A stretch of DNA of 64,000 bases from Paenibacillus sp. JDR-2. GTDB taxonomy: Bacteria > Bacillota > Bacilli > Paenibacillales > Paenibacillaceae. The position numbers and the translations under genes were made by a program. This document shows, in pieces, positions 33,849 through 43,134 of this stretch. The first letter of the stretch is position 1, and every line of letters begins with the position of its first letter. Under the pieces are notes generated by a model. That model made no database searches. It was given only the letters and a program-made list of their open reading frames with translations, and had not been told where the DNA came from. The stretch covers positions 6,671,501 to 6,735,500 of the forward strand of contig NC_012914.1 of the NCBI RefSeq assembly GCF_000023585.1, given 5' to 3'.

Positions 33849-36128
33849 TCAGCTTTGCAAGGTCCGCTTTTTCCTGCATACCGCAATCACGTACATCGGA
33901 TCGCAGCTCTTGAAGCTCGCAAGCGGCAGCGGTTCATGCCCTTCCGCCCTCAGCAGGTGCTGCTCGGCTCTTCCCAGCGGCAGACCAACCTTCTCCCGCA
34001 TCCAATTCATCGAGAGCAGTCTTGAATCGTCAACCGGGTTTTGCCCGAACATCGCTTCAATGTCATAGCAGGCAAGCAGTTCGCCAACCAGCTCCGAAGT
34101 CCGGTACTCGAAGCGGTGATATTCGTTAAATGGCTGCTCTTCGTAATAAAGCGGAGGATTCGTTACCGAGCGGTTCGGGGTGGACACGATAAACAATCCG
34201 CCCGGCTTCAGCACGCGGGCCGATTCCCTGATCCACGCCGCCCCTTCGCTTACGTGCTCAATCGTCTCAAAGGACACAACCGCGTCAAAGGACTCGCCCT
34301 CAAAAGGAAGCTTCAGCACATCTCCCTTCTCAAAGCGTATCCCTTCTCCGCCGTAATCCCGTTCCGCAAGCCGGGCGGAAGCGGCGTCGATATCGATGCC
34401 TGTAACCTCCGAAGCCCCGGCACGCTTCAATAGCGCCGAACCGTATCCCGCTCCGCAGGCGGCATCCAGCACTTTCAGCCCCTTGACGTAACGGCTGGCC
34501 AATTCGTAACGGTACAGATGCTCTTCGTATACATCGGCATACTGCTCCTTCACCTGCCGGTTCACCACAAGCCGTTCGCCGCTAAACACCACATCGTTTT
34601 GTTCTTTGAGAAGCTGATCCGGCACAACCTGCACAGGCCCCTCAACCGAAGGCAATTGTAACGGCAGCTCCTCCGCAACCGCCGCTACAGCCGTGCGTCC
34701 CTCCGGCTCAGCCTCTGTTACCGCAGCAGCCGGCAGCTCGAGCCTGTCGCTTAGGCCAAGCGTAATAATGCTGCCCGAGGTCAGCCTCCCCTTCACCGGA
34801 TGCCGGCCGTTTGCCATCCGCTCCAGCAGGCTGAAATCTTCGGCACTAATGTCTGAACCGGGACGCCCATCCTTCCCGTCATCTATAAGCAGAGTCGATA
34901 CGGCAGCAAACCCGGCATCCGCATATAGCTTCCTTACCTGCTCAATGGAATACAGATAAGCAGACTGATGTTGGGCATCGTCATTATCCGGCTGCAAATA
35001 ACGCAGCATAAAGGGATAGTAATGACGGTTCAGGAACGTTCCGATCAGCCAGCCGGCAGGCTTCAGCAGCCCCTTCAGCTTCCTCATCGCCTCGGGCGTC
35101 CCGCATATGTGGGCGTCCCCTATAAGGATGCCGTCTAACGAGCCAGACTCCAGGCCCCATTGCTCTGGCTCCTCCGAGGCAAACACCCGAATGCCGGCCG
35201 CTTCCGCCACCTTAGCCGCTTGACCGTTTTTTTCAACTCCGTACAGCAAAGCACCGGGAAACCGGTGCCGCAAGCTGAGCAGCGTCGCTCCGCAGCCGCA
35301 GCCGATATTCAGAAACCTTGGACTTTCCGTTCCGCCGCCTGCCGCGGATACTTCCCGATCCAGCAGCCCAAGCATGTCGGAATGGATAATCAGCGCCTCC
35401 GAGGAAGCGAATCCCCACTTTTCGCGGAAAAGCTGATTATTGCGGGCGAACAGCTGCAGATACATGGCCGAATCCGCCCGGAAGCTGACGCTGCCGTAAT
35501 GATGGATAAAGGTATCCCGGCAAAGCATCAGCTTATACCCGAGAAGCCTTAACCGCAGCGACAAATCGTCGTCTTCGTAATTGCCGATGCCAAACCGTTC
35601 ATCCATCCCGCCGGCCTTCTCGTAGGCTTCCCGCCGCAGCAGCATGCAGAAGCCGATCAGCTTCAGCCGCTCCTCCATGGATTGGCTTCCCGCCGACAGT
35701 CTCACCGATTCAGAGAAACGGTCGAGCTCCTCGACGGTCGAATAATGACTTGGGATCTGCGTCCAGTAATGGGCCGAATTCGTGACCGGCCCCGCCGCAC
35801 CGATCGAAGGATCGCTCAGCAAGCTGCGCTTCAGACCGTCCAGCCAGCCCGGCGTCACAAGCGTATCATTATTAAGCAAGAGCAGCAGCCCGCCGGATGC
35901 GGCCGATGCCCCTTGATTGCAGCCTTTCGGGAATCCGGCGTTATCGTGATTTGCGATCAGAAGGATATCCGGTTCGGCTCTCGCCCAATCGGCCGTCCCA
36001 TCTTCCGATCCGTTATCGACAAGGATCAGCTCATAGCTGCCCGCCGCTGTATGCCGCCTGATGCTTTCCACGCAGGATTTTGTATAATCAAGCCCATTCC
36101 TGGTCACCAGGATCATGCTCGTCAGCAT
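33849..36128 (-). CDS. Trifunctional protein: GT2 glycosyltransferase fused to two SAM methyltransferase domains
   Basis: 759 residues. Residues 1-250 are a GT-A glycosyltransferase of the rhamnosyltransferase-like GT2 group: SMILVTRNGLDYTKSCVESI, ILVDNGSEDGT, DXD-like LLLNNDTLVTPGWLDGL and NYEDDDLSLRLRLLGY. Residues about 275-460 form a Rossmann methyltransferase-like domain (FLNIGCGCGATLLSLR). Residues about 530-759 form a second, canonical one (VLDAACGAGYGSALLKR, ESFDAVVSFETIEHV, RVLKPGGLFIVSTPN). I start at the ATG after GGGCGGTGA rather than seven codons upstream. It probably builds and methylates a surface or flagellar glycan; the acceptor is unknown. No close partner genes adjoin it. 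Confidence 0.85.
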   Translation of the reverse strand: MLTSMILVTRNGLDYTKSCVESIRRHTAAGSYELILVDNGSEDGTADWARAEPDILLIANHDNAGFPKGCNQGASAASGGLLLLLNNDTLVTPGWLDGLKRSLLSDPSIGAAGPVTNSAHYWTQIPSHYSTVEELDRFSESVRLSAGSQSMEERLKLIGFCMLLRREAYEKAGGMDERFGIGNYEDDDLSLRLRLLGYKLMLCRDTFIHHYGSVSFRADSAMYLQLFARNNQLFREKWGFASSEALIIHSDMLGLLDREVSAAGGGTESPRFLNIGCGCGATLLSLRHRFPGALLYGVEKNGQAAKVAEAAGIRVFASEEPEQWGLESGSLDGILIGDAHICGTPEAMRKLKGLLKPAGWLIGTFLNRHYYPFMLRYLQPDNDDAQHQSAYLYSIEQVRKLYADAGFAAVSTLLIDDGKDGRPGSDISAEDFSLLERMANGRHPVKGRLTSGSIITLGLSDRLELPAAAVTEAEPEGRTAVAAVAEELPLQLPSVEGPVQVVPDQLLKEQNDVVFSGERLVVNRQVKEQYADVYEEHLYRYELASRYVKGLKVLDAACGAGYGSALLKRAGASEVTGIDIDAASARLAERDYGGEGIRFEKGDVLKLPFEGESFDAVVSFETIEHVSEGAAWIRESARVLKPGGLFIVSTPNRSVTNPPLYYEEQPFNEYHRFEYRTSELVGELLACYDIEAMFGQNPVDDSRLLSMNWMREKVGLPLGRAEQHLLRAEGHEPLPLASFKSCDPMYVIAVCRKKRTLQS

Positions 36129-36218
36129 ATTCTTCACCGCCCGGCACATAGGTTCATGCCATCAGCATATGTAGAAGGAGTCCGGATGCTTAGGCTGTTC
36201 GCCCACTGCCCCTCAGCG

Positions 36219-36629
36219 TTATTTTTTATAGAAAGACAAACCGAACAAATAACCGGCTAGCACATTAAAAATCGCTTCGTTCTTGTCATCTAGAACGATC
36301 CGGCTAAAGGTCCCGAATGTGCCTTCTGCGCCGGTGTACAGTTTGCCGTAATTGACGGCCGCCACGTAATTCAGCACCACAATAATGATCGATAACATTA
36401 ACGTGAACTGCGTTTCCTTGAATCGGAATCCGAATTCGCCTTTGCCAATCAGATGAAGACTTGCTCCAAAGCCGAAGGTAATGCCAAAGAGAACAAACAG
36501 GAACTTGGCCGTCGTATCCGGATCGCCGTTACGGATTAGAAACTCGTCGCTTGCATAAACAACAAGCATGGTGAACAAAAGAAAGAGGACGAACACCAGA
36601 TACTTAAATAACGCTGACTTCTTAACCAT
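36219..36629 (-). CDS. Hypothetical four-helix membrane protein
   Basis: 136 residues, not recognised. Hydrophobic segments lie at about 8-28 (YLVFVLFLLFTMLVVYA), 43-61, 75-93 and 115-132, with a Lys-rich N-terminus. The ATG eight bases after AAGGGG is preferred to a GTG that abuts it. It is transcribed away from the small gene at 36720. Confidence 0.6.
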   Translation of the reverse strand: MVKKSALFKYLVFVLFLLFTMLVVYASDEFLIRNGDPDTTAKFLFVLFGITFGFGASLHLIGKGEFGFRFKETQFTLMLSIIIVVLNYVAAVNYGKLYTGAEGTFGTFSRIVLDDKNEAIFNVLAGYLFGLSFYKK

Positions 36630-36719
36630 TTTCTGCACCCCTTATGTTGTCTATCACGATTGCATGCCAAACCCTCCCCGCGCCCATACTAACAGGGACC
36701 AGGAGGTGAAAACTACACA

Positions 36720-36863
36720 ATGGAAAATCAAAGCCACAAAGGCAATTATAAAGGGACAACGGCCATGAAGGCAAAGAACCAAGATATGGCATTTGTCAAC
36801 GATACGATTGAGGATGCGAAGTCCGTTACGAATTTCTCCTCCAAGAACAAAAAAACGGACTAA
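36720..36863 (+). CDS. Small hydrophilic protein, 47 residues, unknown function
   Basis: An ATG lies 12 bases after a strong AGGAGGTG site and opens a 47-codon frame, followed within a few bases by a terminator. The product is basic and hydrophilic (MENQSHKGNYKGTTAMKAKN at the start, ending SSKNKKTD) with no cysteine and no membrane span. Gene-like signals on both sides support it despite the short length. I do not recognise a family. Confidence 0.6.
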   Translation: MENQSHKGNYKGTTAMKAKNQDMAFVNDTIEDAKSVTNFSSKNKKTD

Positions 36864-36865
36864 TC

Positions 36866-36925
36866 GAAACATAAAGCCCCCGCCTGGAAGCTGCCACGGC
36901 AGCGAACCAAACGGGGGCTTCTTAT
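36866..36925. terminator. Bidirectional terminator between small ORF and SLH protein gene
   Basis: AAGCCCCCG pairs with CGGGGGCTT around a loop containing a second small stem, GCTGCC/GGCAGC. The genes converge on it from both sides. Confidence 0.8.
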
Positions 36926-36934
36926 TGGCCAGTC

Positions 36935-39295
36935 TTAATTGCGCAGCGGCGCCTCTTGAAGCTCCGCCCTTGTCTGCAGGAAGCGGAAGAAGGCTACGGA
37001 AGCGTCGGCTCTGGATACCTGCTTAGCCGGCTGGAAGTTGCCGTTCGACAACGTCATAATTTTGAGTCCGACAACGATAGCCGCCTGACCCTTCTTCTCC
37101 GTCTTGTCTGCATCCTTGAAGCTGATATTGAACAAATTATCGTAATTGGCGAGGGAGTTGTACCCAAGCGCTCGGACAATCAGCTCCGCCATCTCTTCGC
37201 GGTCCACCTTGCCGTTTGGATTAAACGAACCGTCGCCGATGTCGATCAGATTTTGCTGCAGCGCGCTTTCGACGTAAGCATAATACTGATTTTTCGTGCC
37301 GACATCGGCAAATGAAGCCGCTGCCGTTGAATCCGCCGACCCTGCGTACAATACCGGCGGACGACCGCTGTTCATAGCCAGCACAAGCATTTTAATCAGC
37401 TCGCCGCGGGTTACGATTTCATTCGGACGGACCTTGCCGTCCTTCACGTCAAGCGCTTTGTAGGCCACCATCAGCTCCAGCTGGCGCTGTGCCCAATGGC
37501 CGTCGATATCGGTAGCCTTCGGTTTCTCCAGCTGGGTAACGTCTCCGGTGTCCCGGTTTCTCCAGCTGCCCGATTCCGCATCCAGGAAGATGGATTCATC
37601 CAGCTGGCGCGGTACTAGCCGGTAGATCAACTGAGCGTTAGTGTTGGATTCCACATCCGACGGCTGAATCACCCCGGCAGCCAGCAGCGTCTTATATTTC
37701 TCTACCGGAATCGGCTGGCCCTGGTACACGTAATTTTGCGTCAAATAATAAGTCAGCTCCGTCCGGTAGTAAGTCATCCACTTCTCAATGGCTTGCGCCG
37801 GAGTAATGACCTTAGGCGCGGTCCCCGGATATTTATACGGGTTGATGCTGGCATCGTAACTGCGCACCGAGCCCGTATTCGAATCAATGGATACGTTCAC
37901 GTTGTCGTAATCGGCCGTTGCGCCGTTAATCTTGTGAACGAAGCTGAAATAATACGTATCGATATTCGGCACTTTATCCGGATCGTACTGCGACTTATCC
38001 CGCTTCACGATATACAGCTCATCCGCCGCCCAAGGAAGCTGCTTCTTCACCGCATCAATGGCCTTGGCTTCCGCTTGGTCATAGGACAACGCAGGCTTCG
38101 CGCCGACATTCTGGTTGTTTTGATAGGAATAGAAGCTGCTGATGAATCCCGTCCGGCTATTGACTAATGCCGATGCCGAGCCAATGGTGTCTTTTCCGTT
38201 CTTCAGCTCCCATTCGAGTCGCCAGCTCGCAACCGTGGCGCCGGCACCATCATCCGCGTTCTCGTAATAGCTGGCGCCGGTGTACGCCGCGTTTGAAGGA
38301 ATAGGGAAGGCTGAAAGCACGGCTTGCTTCGCCTGTTCTTCGGTCAGATTCACCGCTCCGGGAGCTTCGCCCAGCGGTTTATCCGCTATCGGCGTCCCCG
38401 ATACCTGGCCGGGATCGATGTATCCGCTTTGCACCTCTTTGCCGGTAACCGCATCAATCGCGAATGCTCCCATATCGTAGCTCAGCACCGGCTTGCTTGG
38501 CCCTTCAGGATTATACGGGATAATGTAACGCAGCTCCGGCTTTGCCTGCTCAATCAGATTTTTCTTCGCTTCATCGGCTGTCAGCTTGGCATCCACCTTC
38601 GGAAATTGAATCGTATCGTCCCACTGCAGAGTGTAACGCAAGACATGCCCTTCGCTGTCGACATCAAGCTCGATATAGTTATCCGCGTAAGGAATATCAT
38701 TGACAACACGGTCAAATCTTAGCGTGTGGCGCACCTCTCCCGTCAAAGGAGGCAGCTGCTGCGCGCCGTATTCCGGATTGAATTTCACTTGATCCTTGTA
38801 GGTCGGCGCTACCTCCGACAAGAAGGAATAAGCAATTTTCTGCGCGGCCTCCCGCTCAACCTTCAGCGGGTAAGTAGGCTTGGCGCTTGGATTATCGAGG
38901 TAGGTGCTGTAATCAAGAAGCTGACCGGTATCCGCATTTAGCCGCACATAGATGCTGCCCTTGTTTTTACCGTTTACCTTGTACACGAAATCAAGACCCC
39001 ATACGCTGCGTTTGCCGCCAGCCAGCGTATCGGACGAGAGCGAAGCCCCTTGCAGCGCGTATTCCTTCGGGACGCTTACCATCTGCCTGGCGAGAGATTC
39101 CGCCTTTTCCTTGGTTACCTTCACATTAACGGGAGCAACCGCGCTTCCATCCGATCCCGCAGCATCTCCTGATACCGATACGGCCGAAGCTGCCGGTTTG
39201 TCAGCGCTTTCTGCAAAGGCTGCAGCGGGAAGACTGCTCGTCAGCATAACCGCCGTTACCAGCACGGCCAGCTTCTTGCGATGATTCATCACCAT
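36935..39295 (-). CDS. S-layer-homology surface protein with YcdB/PepSY-type repeats
   Basis: 786 residues. The start is the ATG six bases after AGGAGG. Signal peptide (residues 1-32, cleavage after AAAFA). Residues about 60-580 are repeats of a PepSY/YcdB-like module: VKVTKEKAESLARQMVSVP, then NLTEEQAKQAVLSAFPIP, then SYDQAEAKAIDAVKKQLPW, each followed by segments such as LNADTGQLLDYSTYLD and DSNTGSVRSYDASINPY. Three SLH domains end the protein: TDIDGHWAQRQLELMVAYKA near 605, FADVGTKNQYYAYVESALQQ near 670 and ISFKDADKTEKKGQAAIVVG near 725. They anchor it to pyruvylated cell-wall polymer. No protease domain is present. It is probably a wall-attached inhibitor or binding protein; function is inference. 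Confidence 0.85.
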   Translation of the reverse strand: MVMNHRKKLAVLVTAVMLTSSLPAAAFAESADKPAASAVSVSGDAAGSDGSAVAPVNVKVTKEKAESLARQMVSVPKEYALQGASLSSDTLAGGKRSVWGLDFVYKVNGKNKGSIYVRLNADTGQLLDYSTYLDNPSAKPTYPLKVEREAAQKIAYSFLSEVAPTYKDQVKFNPEYGAQQLPPLTGEVRHTLRFDRVVNDIPYADNYIELDVDSEGHVLRYTLQWDDTIQFPKVDAKLTADEAKKNLIEQAKPELRYIIPYNPEGPSKPVLSYDMGAFAIDAVTGKEVQSGYIDPGQVSGTPIADKPLGEAPGAVNLTEEQAKQAVLSAFPIPSNAAYTGASYYENADDGAGATVASWRLEWELKNGKDTIGSASALVNSRTGFISSFYSYQNNQNVGAKPALSYDQAEAKAIDAVKKQLPWAADELYIVKRDKSQYDPDKVPNIDTYYFSFVHKINGATADYDNVNVSIDSNTGSVRSYDASINPYKYPGTAPKVITPAQAIEKWMTYYRTELTYYLTQNYVYQGQPIPVEKYKTLLAAGVIQPSDVESNTNAQLIYRLVPRQLDESIFLDAESGSWRNRDTGDVTQLEKPKATDIDGHWAQRQLELMVAYKALDVKDGKVRPNEIVTRGELIKMLVLAMNSGRPPVLYAGSADSTAAASFADVGTKNQYYAYVESALQQNLIDIGDGSFNPNGKVDREEMAELIVRALGYNSLANYDNLFNISFKDADKTEKKGQAAIVVGLKIMTLSNGNFQPAKQVSRADASVAFFRFLQTRAELQEAPLRN

Positions 39296-39400
39296 AACGA
39301 ACCTCCTATGCTTTTCCATTCTTGTTAATCAGCTAAATAGACGCGGCAGCTGCGCCAGAAGTTGCGTTTAAACCCAATATTTTCATGTTATCCATTTCGC

Positions 39401-39437
39401 AAAAAAACAAGCGAAGCTTCATGCTCCGCTTGTTTTT
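39401..39437 (-). terminator. Terminator of the sugar ABC transporter operon
   Basis: AACAAGCGGAGC pairs with GCTTCGCTTGTT on the minus strand and is followed by TTTTTGCG just past the permease stop. Confidence 0.85.
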
Positions 39438-39446
39438 CAGTTGCAG

Positions 39447-40328
39447 CTATTCCTTAATCGACCCGAGCATAACGCCCTTCACGAAATACCGCTGCAGAAA
39501 CGGATAGAGCAGCAGTATCGGCACCGTCGCAACAATAATAGTCGCGTACTTGATCGTTTCCGTAATTAATCCCTTATCCACGTCGGCTACGGTCGACATC
39601 ATGGAGTCCGTACTGTTCGTAATCAGAATTTCCTGCAGCACAAGCTGCAGCGGATACAGATCGCGGGTGCGCAAGTAAATCAGGGCATCCATGTAGGAGT
39701 TCCAGTGGCCAACGCCATAGAACAAGGTCATAACCGCCATGATCGGCAAGGAAACGGGGATAAAGATCCGGAACAGGATTTTGAAATCGTTCGCCCCGTC
39801 GATCCGGGCAGACTCCTCCAGCGCCATCGGAATGCTTGCGAACGAAGTACGCATGACGAGCAGATTCCATGTGCTGATCGCGGAGGGCAGAATCATCGCC
39901 CATCTGTTGTCCAACAGCCCTAAGTTTTTCATGTTCAAATAGGTCGGGATCAGTCCGCCCGAGAAAAACATCGTAAACACGATCCCGAACATAACCGGGC
40001 CAATCAGCTTGACCCCCCTGCGCGACAAGGCGTATGCGGCAAAGCTGGTCATGACCAGATTTAACGCGGTGCCTCCAATTACATAGATAAGCGTATTTAA
40101 GTAGCCGATCGAGATCATCGGATTCTCGAATACCAGCTTGTAGGATTCCAGACTAAACCCCGCCGGGGCGAGCAACAACCCGCGATGCTGGATCAAATCG
40201 GCGGGGTTGCTGAACGAAGCAAACAGGACGTATAGGAACGGATATAAAGTAATGACGACCAATATAAGCATCAGCAGCGTATTCGCAACGTCGAATATCT
40301 GCTCTCTGATTGGAACCCGAGGCTTCAA
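39447..40328 (-). CDS. Carbohydrate ABC transporter permease, LplC/YtcP type
   Basis: Inner-membrane permease of a sugar or oligosaccharide importer, 293 residues. I start at a TTG ten bases after GAGGAGG (giving MKPRVPIREQIFDVANTL); the frame extends 13 codons upstream from a GTG but that stretch overlaps the previous gene and its ribosome binding site. Six helices, and the coupling loop ALEESARIDGANDFKILFRIFIP is visible around residue 180. It ends with FVKGVMLGSIKE, typical of this subfamily. Confidence 0.9.
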   Translation of the reverse strand: MKPRVPIREQIFDVANTLLMLILVVITLYPFLYVLFASFSNPADLIQHRGLLLAPAGFSLESYKLVFENPMISIGYLNTLIYVIGGTALNLVMTSFAAYALSRRGVKLIGPVMFGIVFTMFFSGGLIPTYLNMKNLGLLDNRWAMILPSAISTWNLLVMRTSFASIPMALEESARIDGANDFKILFRIFIPVSLPIMAVMTLFYGVGHWNSYMDALIYLRTRDLYPLQLVLQEILITNSTDSMMSTVADVDKGLITETIKYATIIVATVPILLLYPFLQRYFVKGVMLGSIKE

Positions 40329-40360
40329 GGCCGCCTCACCTCCTCTACTGAATCTTAAAT

Positions 40361-41257
40361 CTACCACAAGCTTGTGTTATTGATTTTCCGGCTGAATTTG
40401 TTCGCTGTGACAAGCAGAATGAAATTCAAAACATTATTAAATAAACCGATGGCTGCAGAGAAGCCGTAATCCATCTGCAGAAGCCCCCTCCGGTATACGA
40501 AGGTGGAGATGACATCGGCGGTTTCATACGTTGTCGAATTGTACAGAAGGAGAATTTTCTCCATGCTGCCTCCCGCCATCAGCGTGCCGAAGCGGAGGAT
40601 CAGCATGATCATAATCGTTGGAAGGATACCCGGGACGGTAATATGCCAGATTTGACGAAACCTTCCCGCCCCGTCCGATTTGGCGGCTTCGTACAGGCTT
40701 GGGTCGATGCCGGAGATCGCGGCCAGATAAATAATCGAGCCCCAGCCAACACCCTGCCAAATGCCCGAGGAGACATAAATACTCCGGAACCATTCCGGCA
40801 GGATAAGGAACGACACCGGCTGAACGCCAAGCAGCCCTGTCAGCTGATTAATGATGCCATCGCTCGAGAGAAAATCGATCATCATCCCCGATACCACAAC
40901 CACCGAGATGAAGTGGGGCAGATACGTAATGGACTGCACGATATTTTTAAAGTAACGGGACCGGATCTCGTTCAGCAGCAAGGCCAGCAGAATGGGAGCC
41001 GGGAAACCGAATACGAGTTCATATAAGCTGATGAGAAGCGTATTGCGGATTAATCTCCAGAAATAATAACTCTCGTAAAACGATTTGAAATGGTCGAAGC
41101 CGACCCAAGCGCTCCCCCAAATCCCTTTTGCGGGAGAGAAATCTTTGAAGGCGATTTGAAGACCGTACATCGGCAAATACATAAATACAACGTAATACAC
41201 AACAACCGGCAGGAGCATGAAATAAATATATTTGTTGCGGGACCATTGCATTTTCAA
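40361..41257 (-). CDS. Carbohydrate ABC transporter permease, LplB/YtcP-partner type
   Basis: Partner permease, about 298 residues. The start is a TTG eight bases after AAGGAGG, giving MKMQWSRNKYIYFMLLPVVVY. In-frame sequence upstream (24 codons) is the hairpin region and unlikely to be translated. Six helices, with the coupling loop SLYEAAKSDGAGRFRQIWHITVPG around residue 190. The adjacent lipoprotein and permease define a complete importer lacking its ATPase; a shared MsmX-like ATPase encoded elsewhere is expected. Confidence 0.9.
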   Translation of the reverse strand: MKMQWSRNKYIYFMLLPVVVYYVVFMYLPMYGLQIAFKDFSPAKGIWGSAWVGFDHFKSFYESYYFWRLIRNTLLISLYELVFGFPAPILLALLLNEIRSRYFKNIVQSITYLPHFISVVVVSGMMIDFLSSDGIINQLTGLLGVQPVSFLILPEWFRSIYVSSGIWQGVGWGSIIYLAAISGIDPSLYEAAKSDGAGRFRQIWHITVPGILPTIMIMLILRFGTLMAGGSMEKILLLYNSTTYETADVISTFVYRRGLLQMDYGFSAAIGLFNNVLNFILLVTANKFSRKINNTSLW

Positions 41258-41292
41258 TTGTTGAACCTCCTTCAGGATGCGGGCGGACAAAA

Positions 41293-41337
41293 CGGGCTTG
41301 CTCGGCAACGCAGCTTTTGCGTTCCCCAAGAAGCCCG
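41293..41337 (-). terminator. Leaky terminator or attenuating stem-loop between lipoprotein and permease genes
   Basis: CGGGCTT pairs with AAGCCCG, with an inner ACGCA/TGCGT stem, and is followed by TTTTGTCC. Such elements keep binding-protein mRNA above permease mRNA; that function is inferred. Confidence 0.65.
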
Positions 41338-41352
41338 CCAGACCGGCATTGC

Positions 41353-43005
41353 CTATCGTTTCAGATAGCGGTCGTACGCCGCCTGTTCAATTTCCAGCGC
41401 TTCCTGAATGCCCATGCCTTGAATCGTTTTCACGAAATTATCGAAATGCTCGAGCGGCTCCGCTCCCATGACGAACTTATCGAACATCTCGTCGCGGTAC
41501 GTGTTGACGTCCGCCATAATAGCCGCCAGCCTGCTGGATTCCTCATTGGTGAACGTAAGCGGGGGAAGCAGTCCGTCGTTATCGACAGCCATCCAGGTGT
41601 TGAGCGCCTCCTTCTGTTGAGGAAGCGAAGCGTTCTGCTCCTGATAACGCATATCCTGGACGAACGGACCGCCAAACGGCACCGCATATTGCCCTATAGC
41701 CGTCGCAAACGCCAGTCCGTCCGGATTTTTCATAATCTCGTCCGTATAGGTCGGGTAGCCGTCCTTCAATTCGTAGCTCTTGCCTTCAATGCCGAAGTTG
41801 AACAGCATATGGCCTTGCTCGCCGTATTTGAAGTCCAGCCATTTGACCGTCTCGACGACATGCTTGTTATCCTTCGTAATCGCAGCCCCTACTCCGTTAA
41901 AGATCGGCTCGCGCTGGCCAAGCACCGGCTTGTCGCCTTTGTTTAAAGTAGGATATGGCGCGCCGGCCAGGTTGAACTTCGGATTTTTCGCAGCCATTGC
42001 GGTTGTGTATTTGCCGATTCCGCCGCCTACGGCAAGCTCCGATGCGCCAAGCACGTCGCCCGTCCATTTCGCATCCTTCTGCTTGCCGTCCGTTCCGGCA
42101 TAATCGCGGTCGATCAATCCTTCTTCATACCAGCTGCGCAGCGTCTGGAGAAACTCCTTGTAAGCCGGCTGAATCGGACCAAAAACAACCTTGCCGTCCT
42201 GCAGGTTGAAGCGGCCCGTCGTCCCCCATGCGTTCAGGAATACGTTGCTGAAGTTAAGCAGCGTATCCTTGGCGATCAGAAGCGGAATTTCGTCCGGCTT
42301 GCCGTTTCCGTTCGGATCCTTTTCTTTGAAAGCTTTAAGCACGTTATGCCATTCGTCGATGGTTGTCGGCATCTGCAGGCCAACGGTATCCAGCCAGTCC
42401 TGGCGGATCGCAAGACCTTGATAAGTGCGAAGATAAGGATCGCTTCTCAGGAACGGGAACGCATAGATGCGGCCGTCATCCGTCGACACATCCTTGCGTA
42501 TATCCGGATTGTCCGCGAGCAGCTTGGTCAGATTCGGCGCGTACTTCTCGATGTAATCGTTAAGCGGAATAATAACCCCGGCATTCATGGCGCCTACGCC
42601 GCCGCCGGGATAATCGCCCCAGCCCCACTCGATAATGTCCGGGTATTTGCCGGAGCTCATCAGAAGGTTGAACTGGTTTTTCTCTTGACCGACGGTCGGA
42701 TGCTGGAAATCGATATGAATGCCCGTCAGCTTCTCGGTCTCCTTATAAGCAGCCATATCATTAAAAGATTTCATGCCCGGAGCCGGATTGCCCGACATTT
42801 GAACAAAATCGGTCAGCGTCAGCGGCTCCGATACAATCTTTCCGTCCGCCGGCGTCTCGGCCGCCCCGGCGTTCCCCGTGCTCTCCGGTGAAACGGTGGC
42901 TTCACTGTTACTGGACTGGCTGCCGGAACAGGCCGACAATACAACGGTTAAAGCCGTAACCGCCGCGAGCGCAGCTGCCTTGCTTTTGTTGCTTCCGTAC
43001 TTCAT
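41353..43005 (-). CDS. Carbohydrate-binding lipoprotein of ABC importer (LplA-like, SBP family 1)
   Basis: 550 residues. Signal and lipobox (VVLSAC, Cys near residue 26), then a Ser/Thr/Glu linker and the bilobal binding fold. The length near 550 and motifs such as YPDIIEWGWGDYPGGG and KDPNGNGKPDEIPLLI (an EF-hand-like calcium loop) are typical of Paenibacillus oligosaccharide-binding proteins of the LplA group. It is the first gene of the operon, with GAGGGGG before ATG. The substrate is unknown. Confidence 0.9.
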   Translation of the reverse strand: MKYGSNKSKAAALAAVTALTVVLSACSGSQSSNSEATVSPESTGNAGAAETPADGKIVSEPLTLTDFVQMSGNPAPGMKSFNDMAAYKETEKLTGIHIDFQHPTVGQEKNQFNLLMSSGKYPDIIEWGWGDYPGGGVGAMNAGVIIPLNDYIEKYAPNLTKLLADNPDIRKDVSTDDGRIYAFPFLRSDPYLRTYQGLAIRQDWLDTVGLQMPTTIDEWHNVLKAFKEKDPNGNGKPDEIPLLIAKDTLLNFSNVFLNAWGTTGRFNLQDGKVVFGPIQPAYKEFLQTLRSWYEEGLIDRDYAGTDGKQKDAKWTGDVLGASELAVGGGIGKYTTAMAAKNPKFNLAGAPYPTLNKGDKPVLGQREPIFNGVGAAITKDNKHVVETVKWLDFKYGEQGHMLFNFGIEGKSYELKDGYPTYTDEIMKNPDGLAFATAIGQYAVPFGGPFVQDMRYQEQNASLPQQKEALNTWMAVDNDGLLPPLTFTNEESSRLAAIMADVNTYRDEMFDKFVMGAEPLEHFDNFVKTIQGMGIQEALEIEQAAYDRYLKR

Positions 43006-43134
43006 GTAAGTACCCCCTCGTCCTTTTTGGCTCAAATTCTGCCGCGTCTTCAGAGTAGCCGCAGGAAGCGTTTATTGGGTATCGCCCGTTTGTTGGATTC
43101 GTATGCGGATCGTAAGATACAGAGTAATCCGGAT

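Noticed and set aside
41258..41329. N-terminal extension of the LplB-like permease
   Set aside because: It overlaps the attenuating hairpin and the ribosome binding site of the TTG start.
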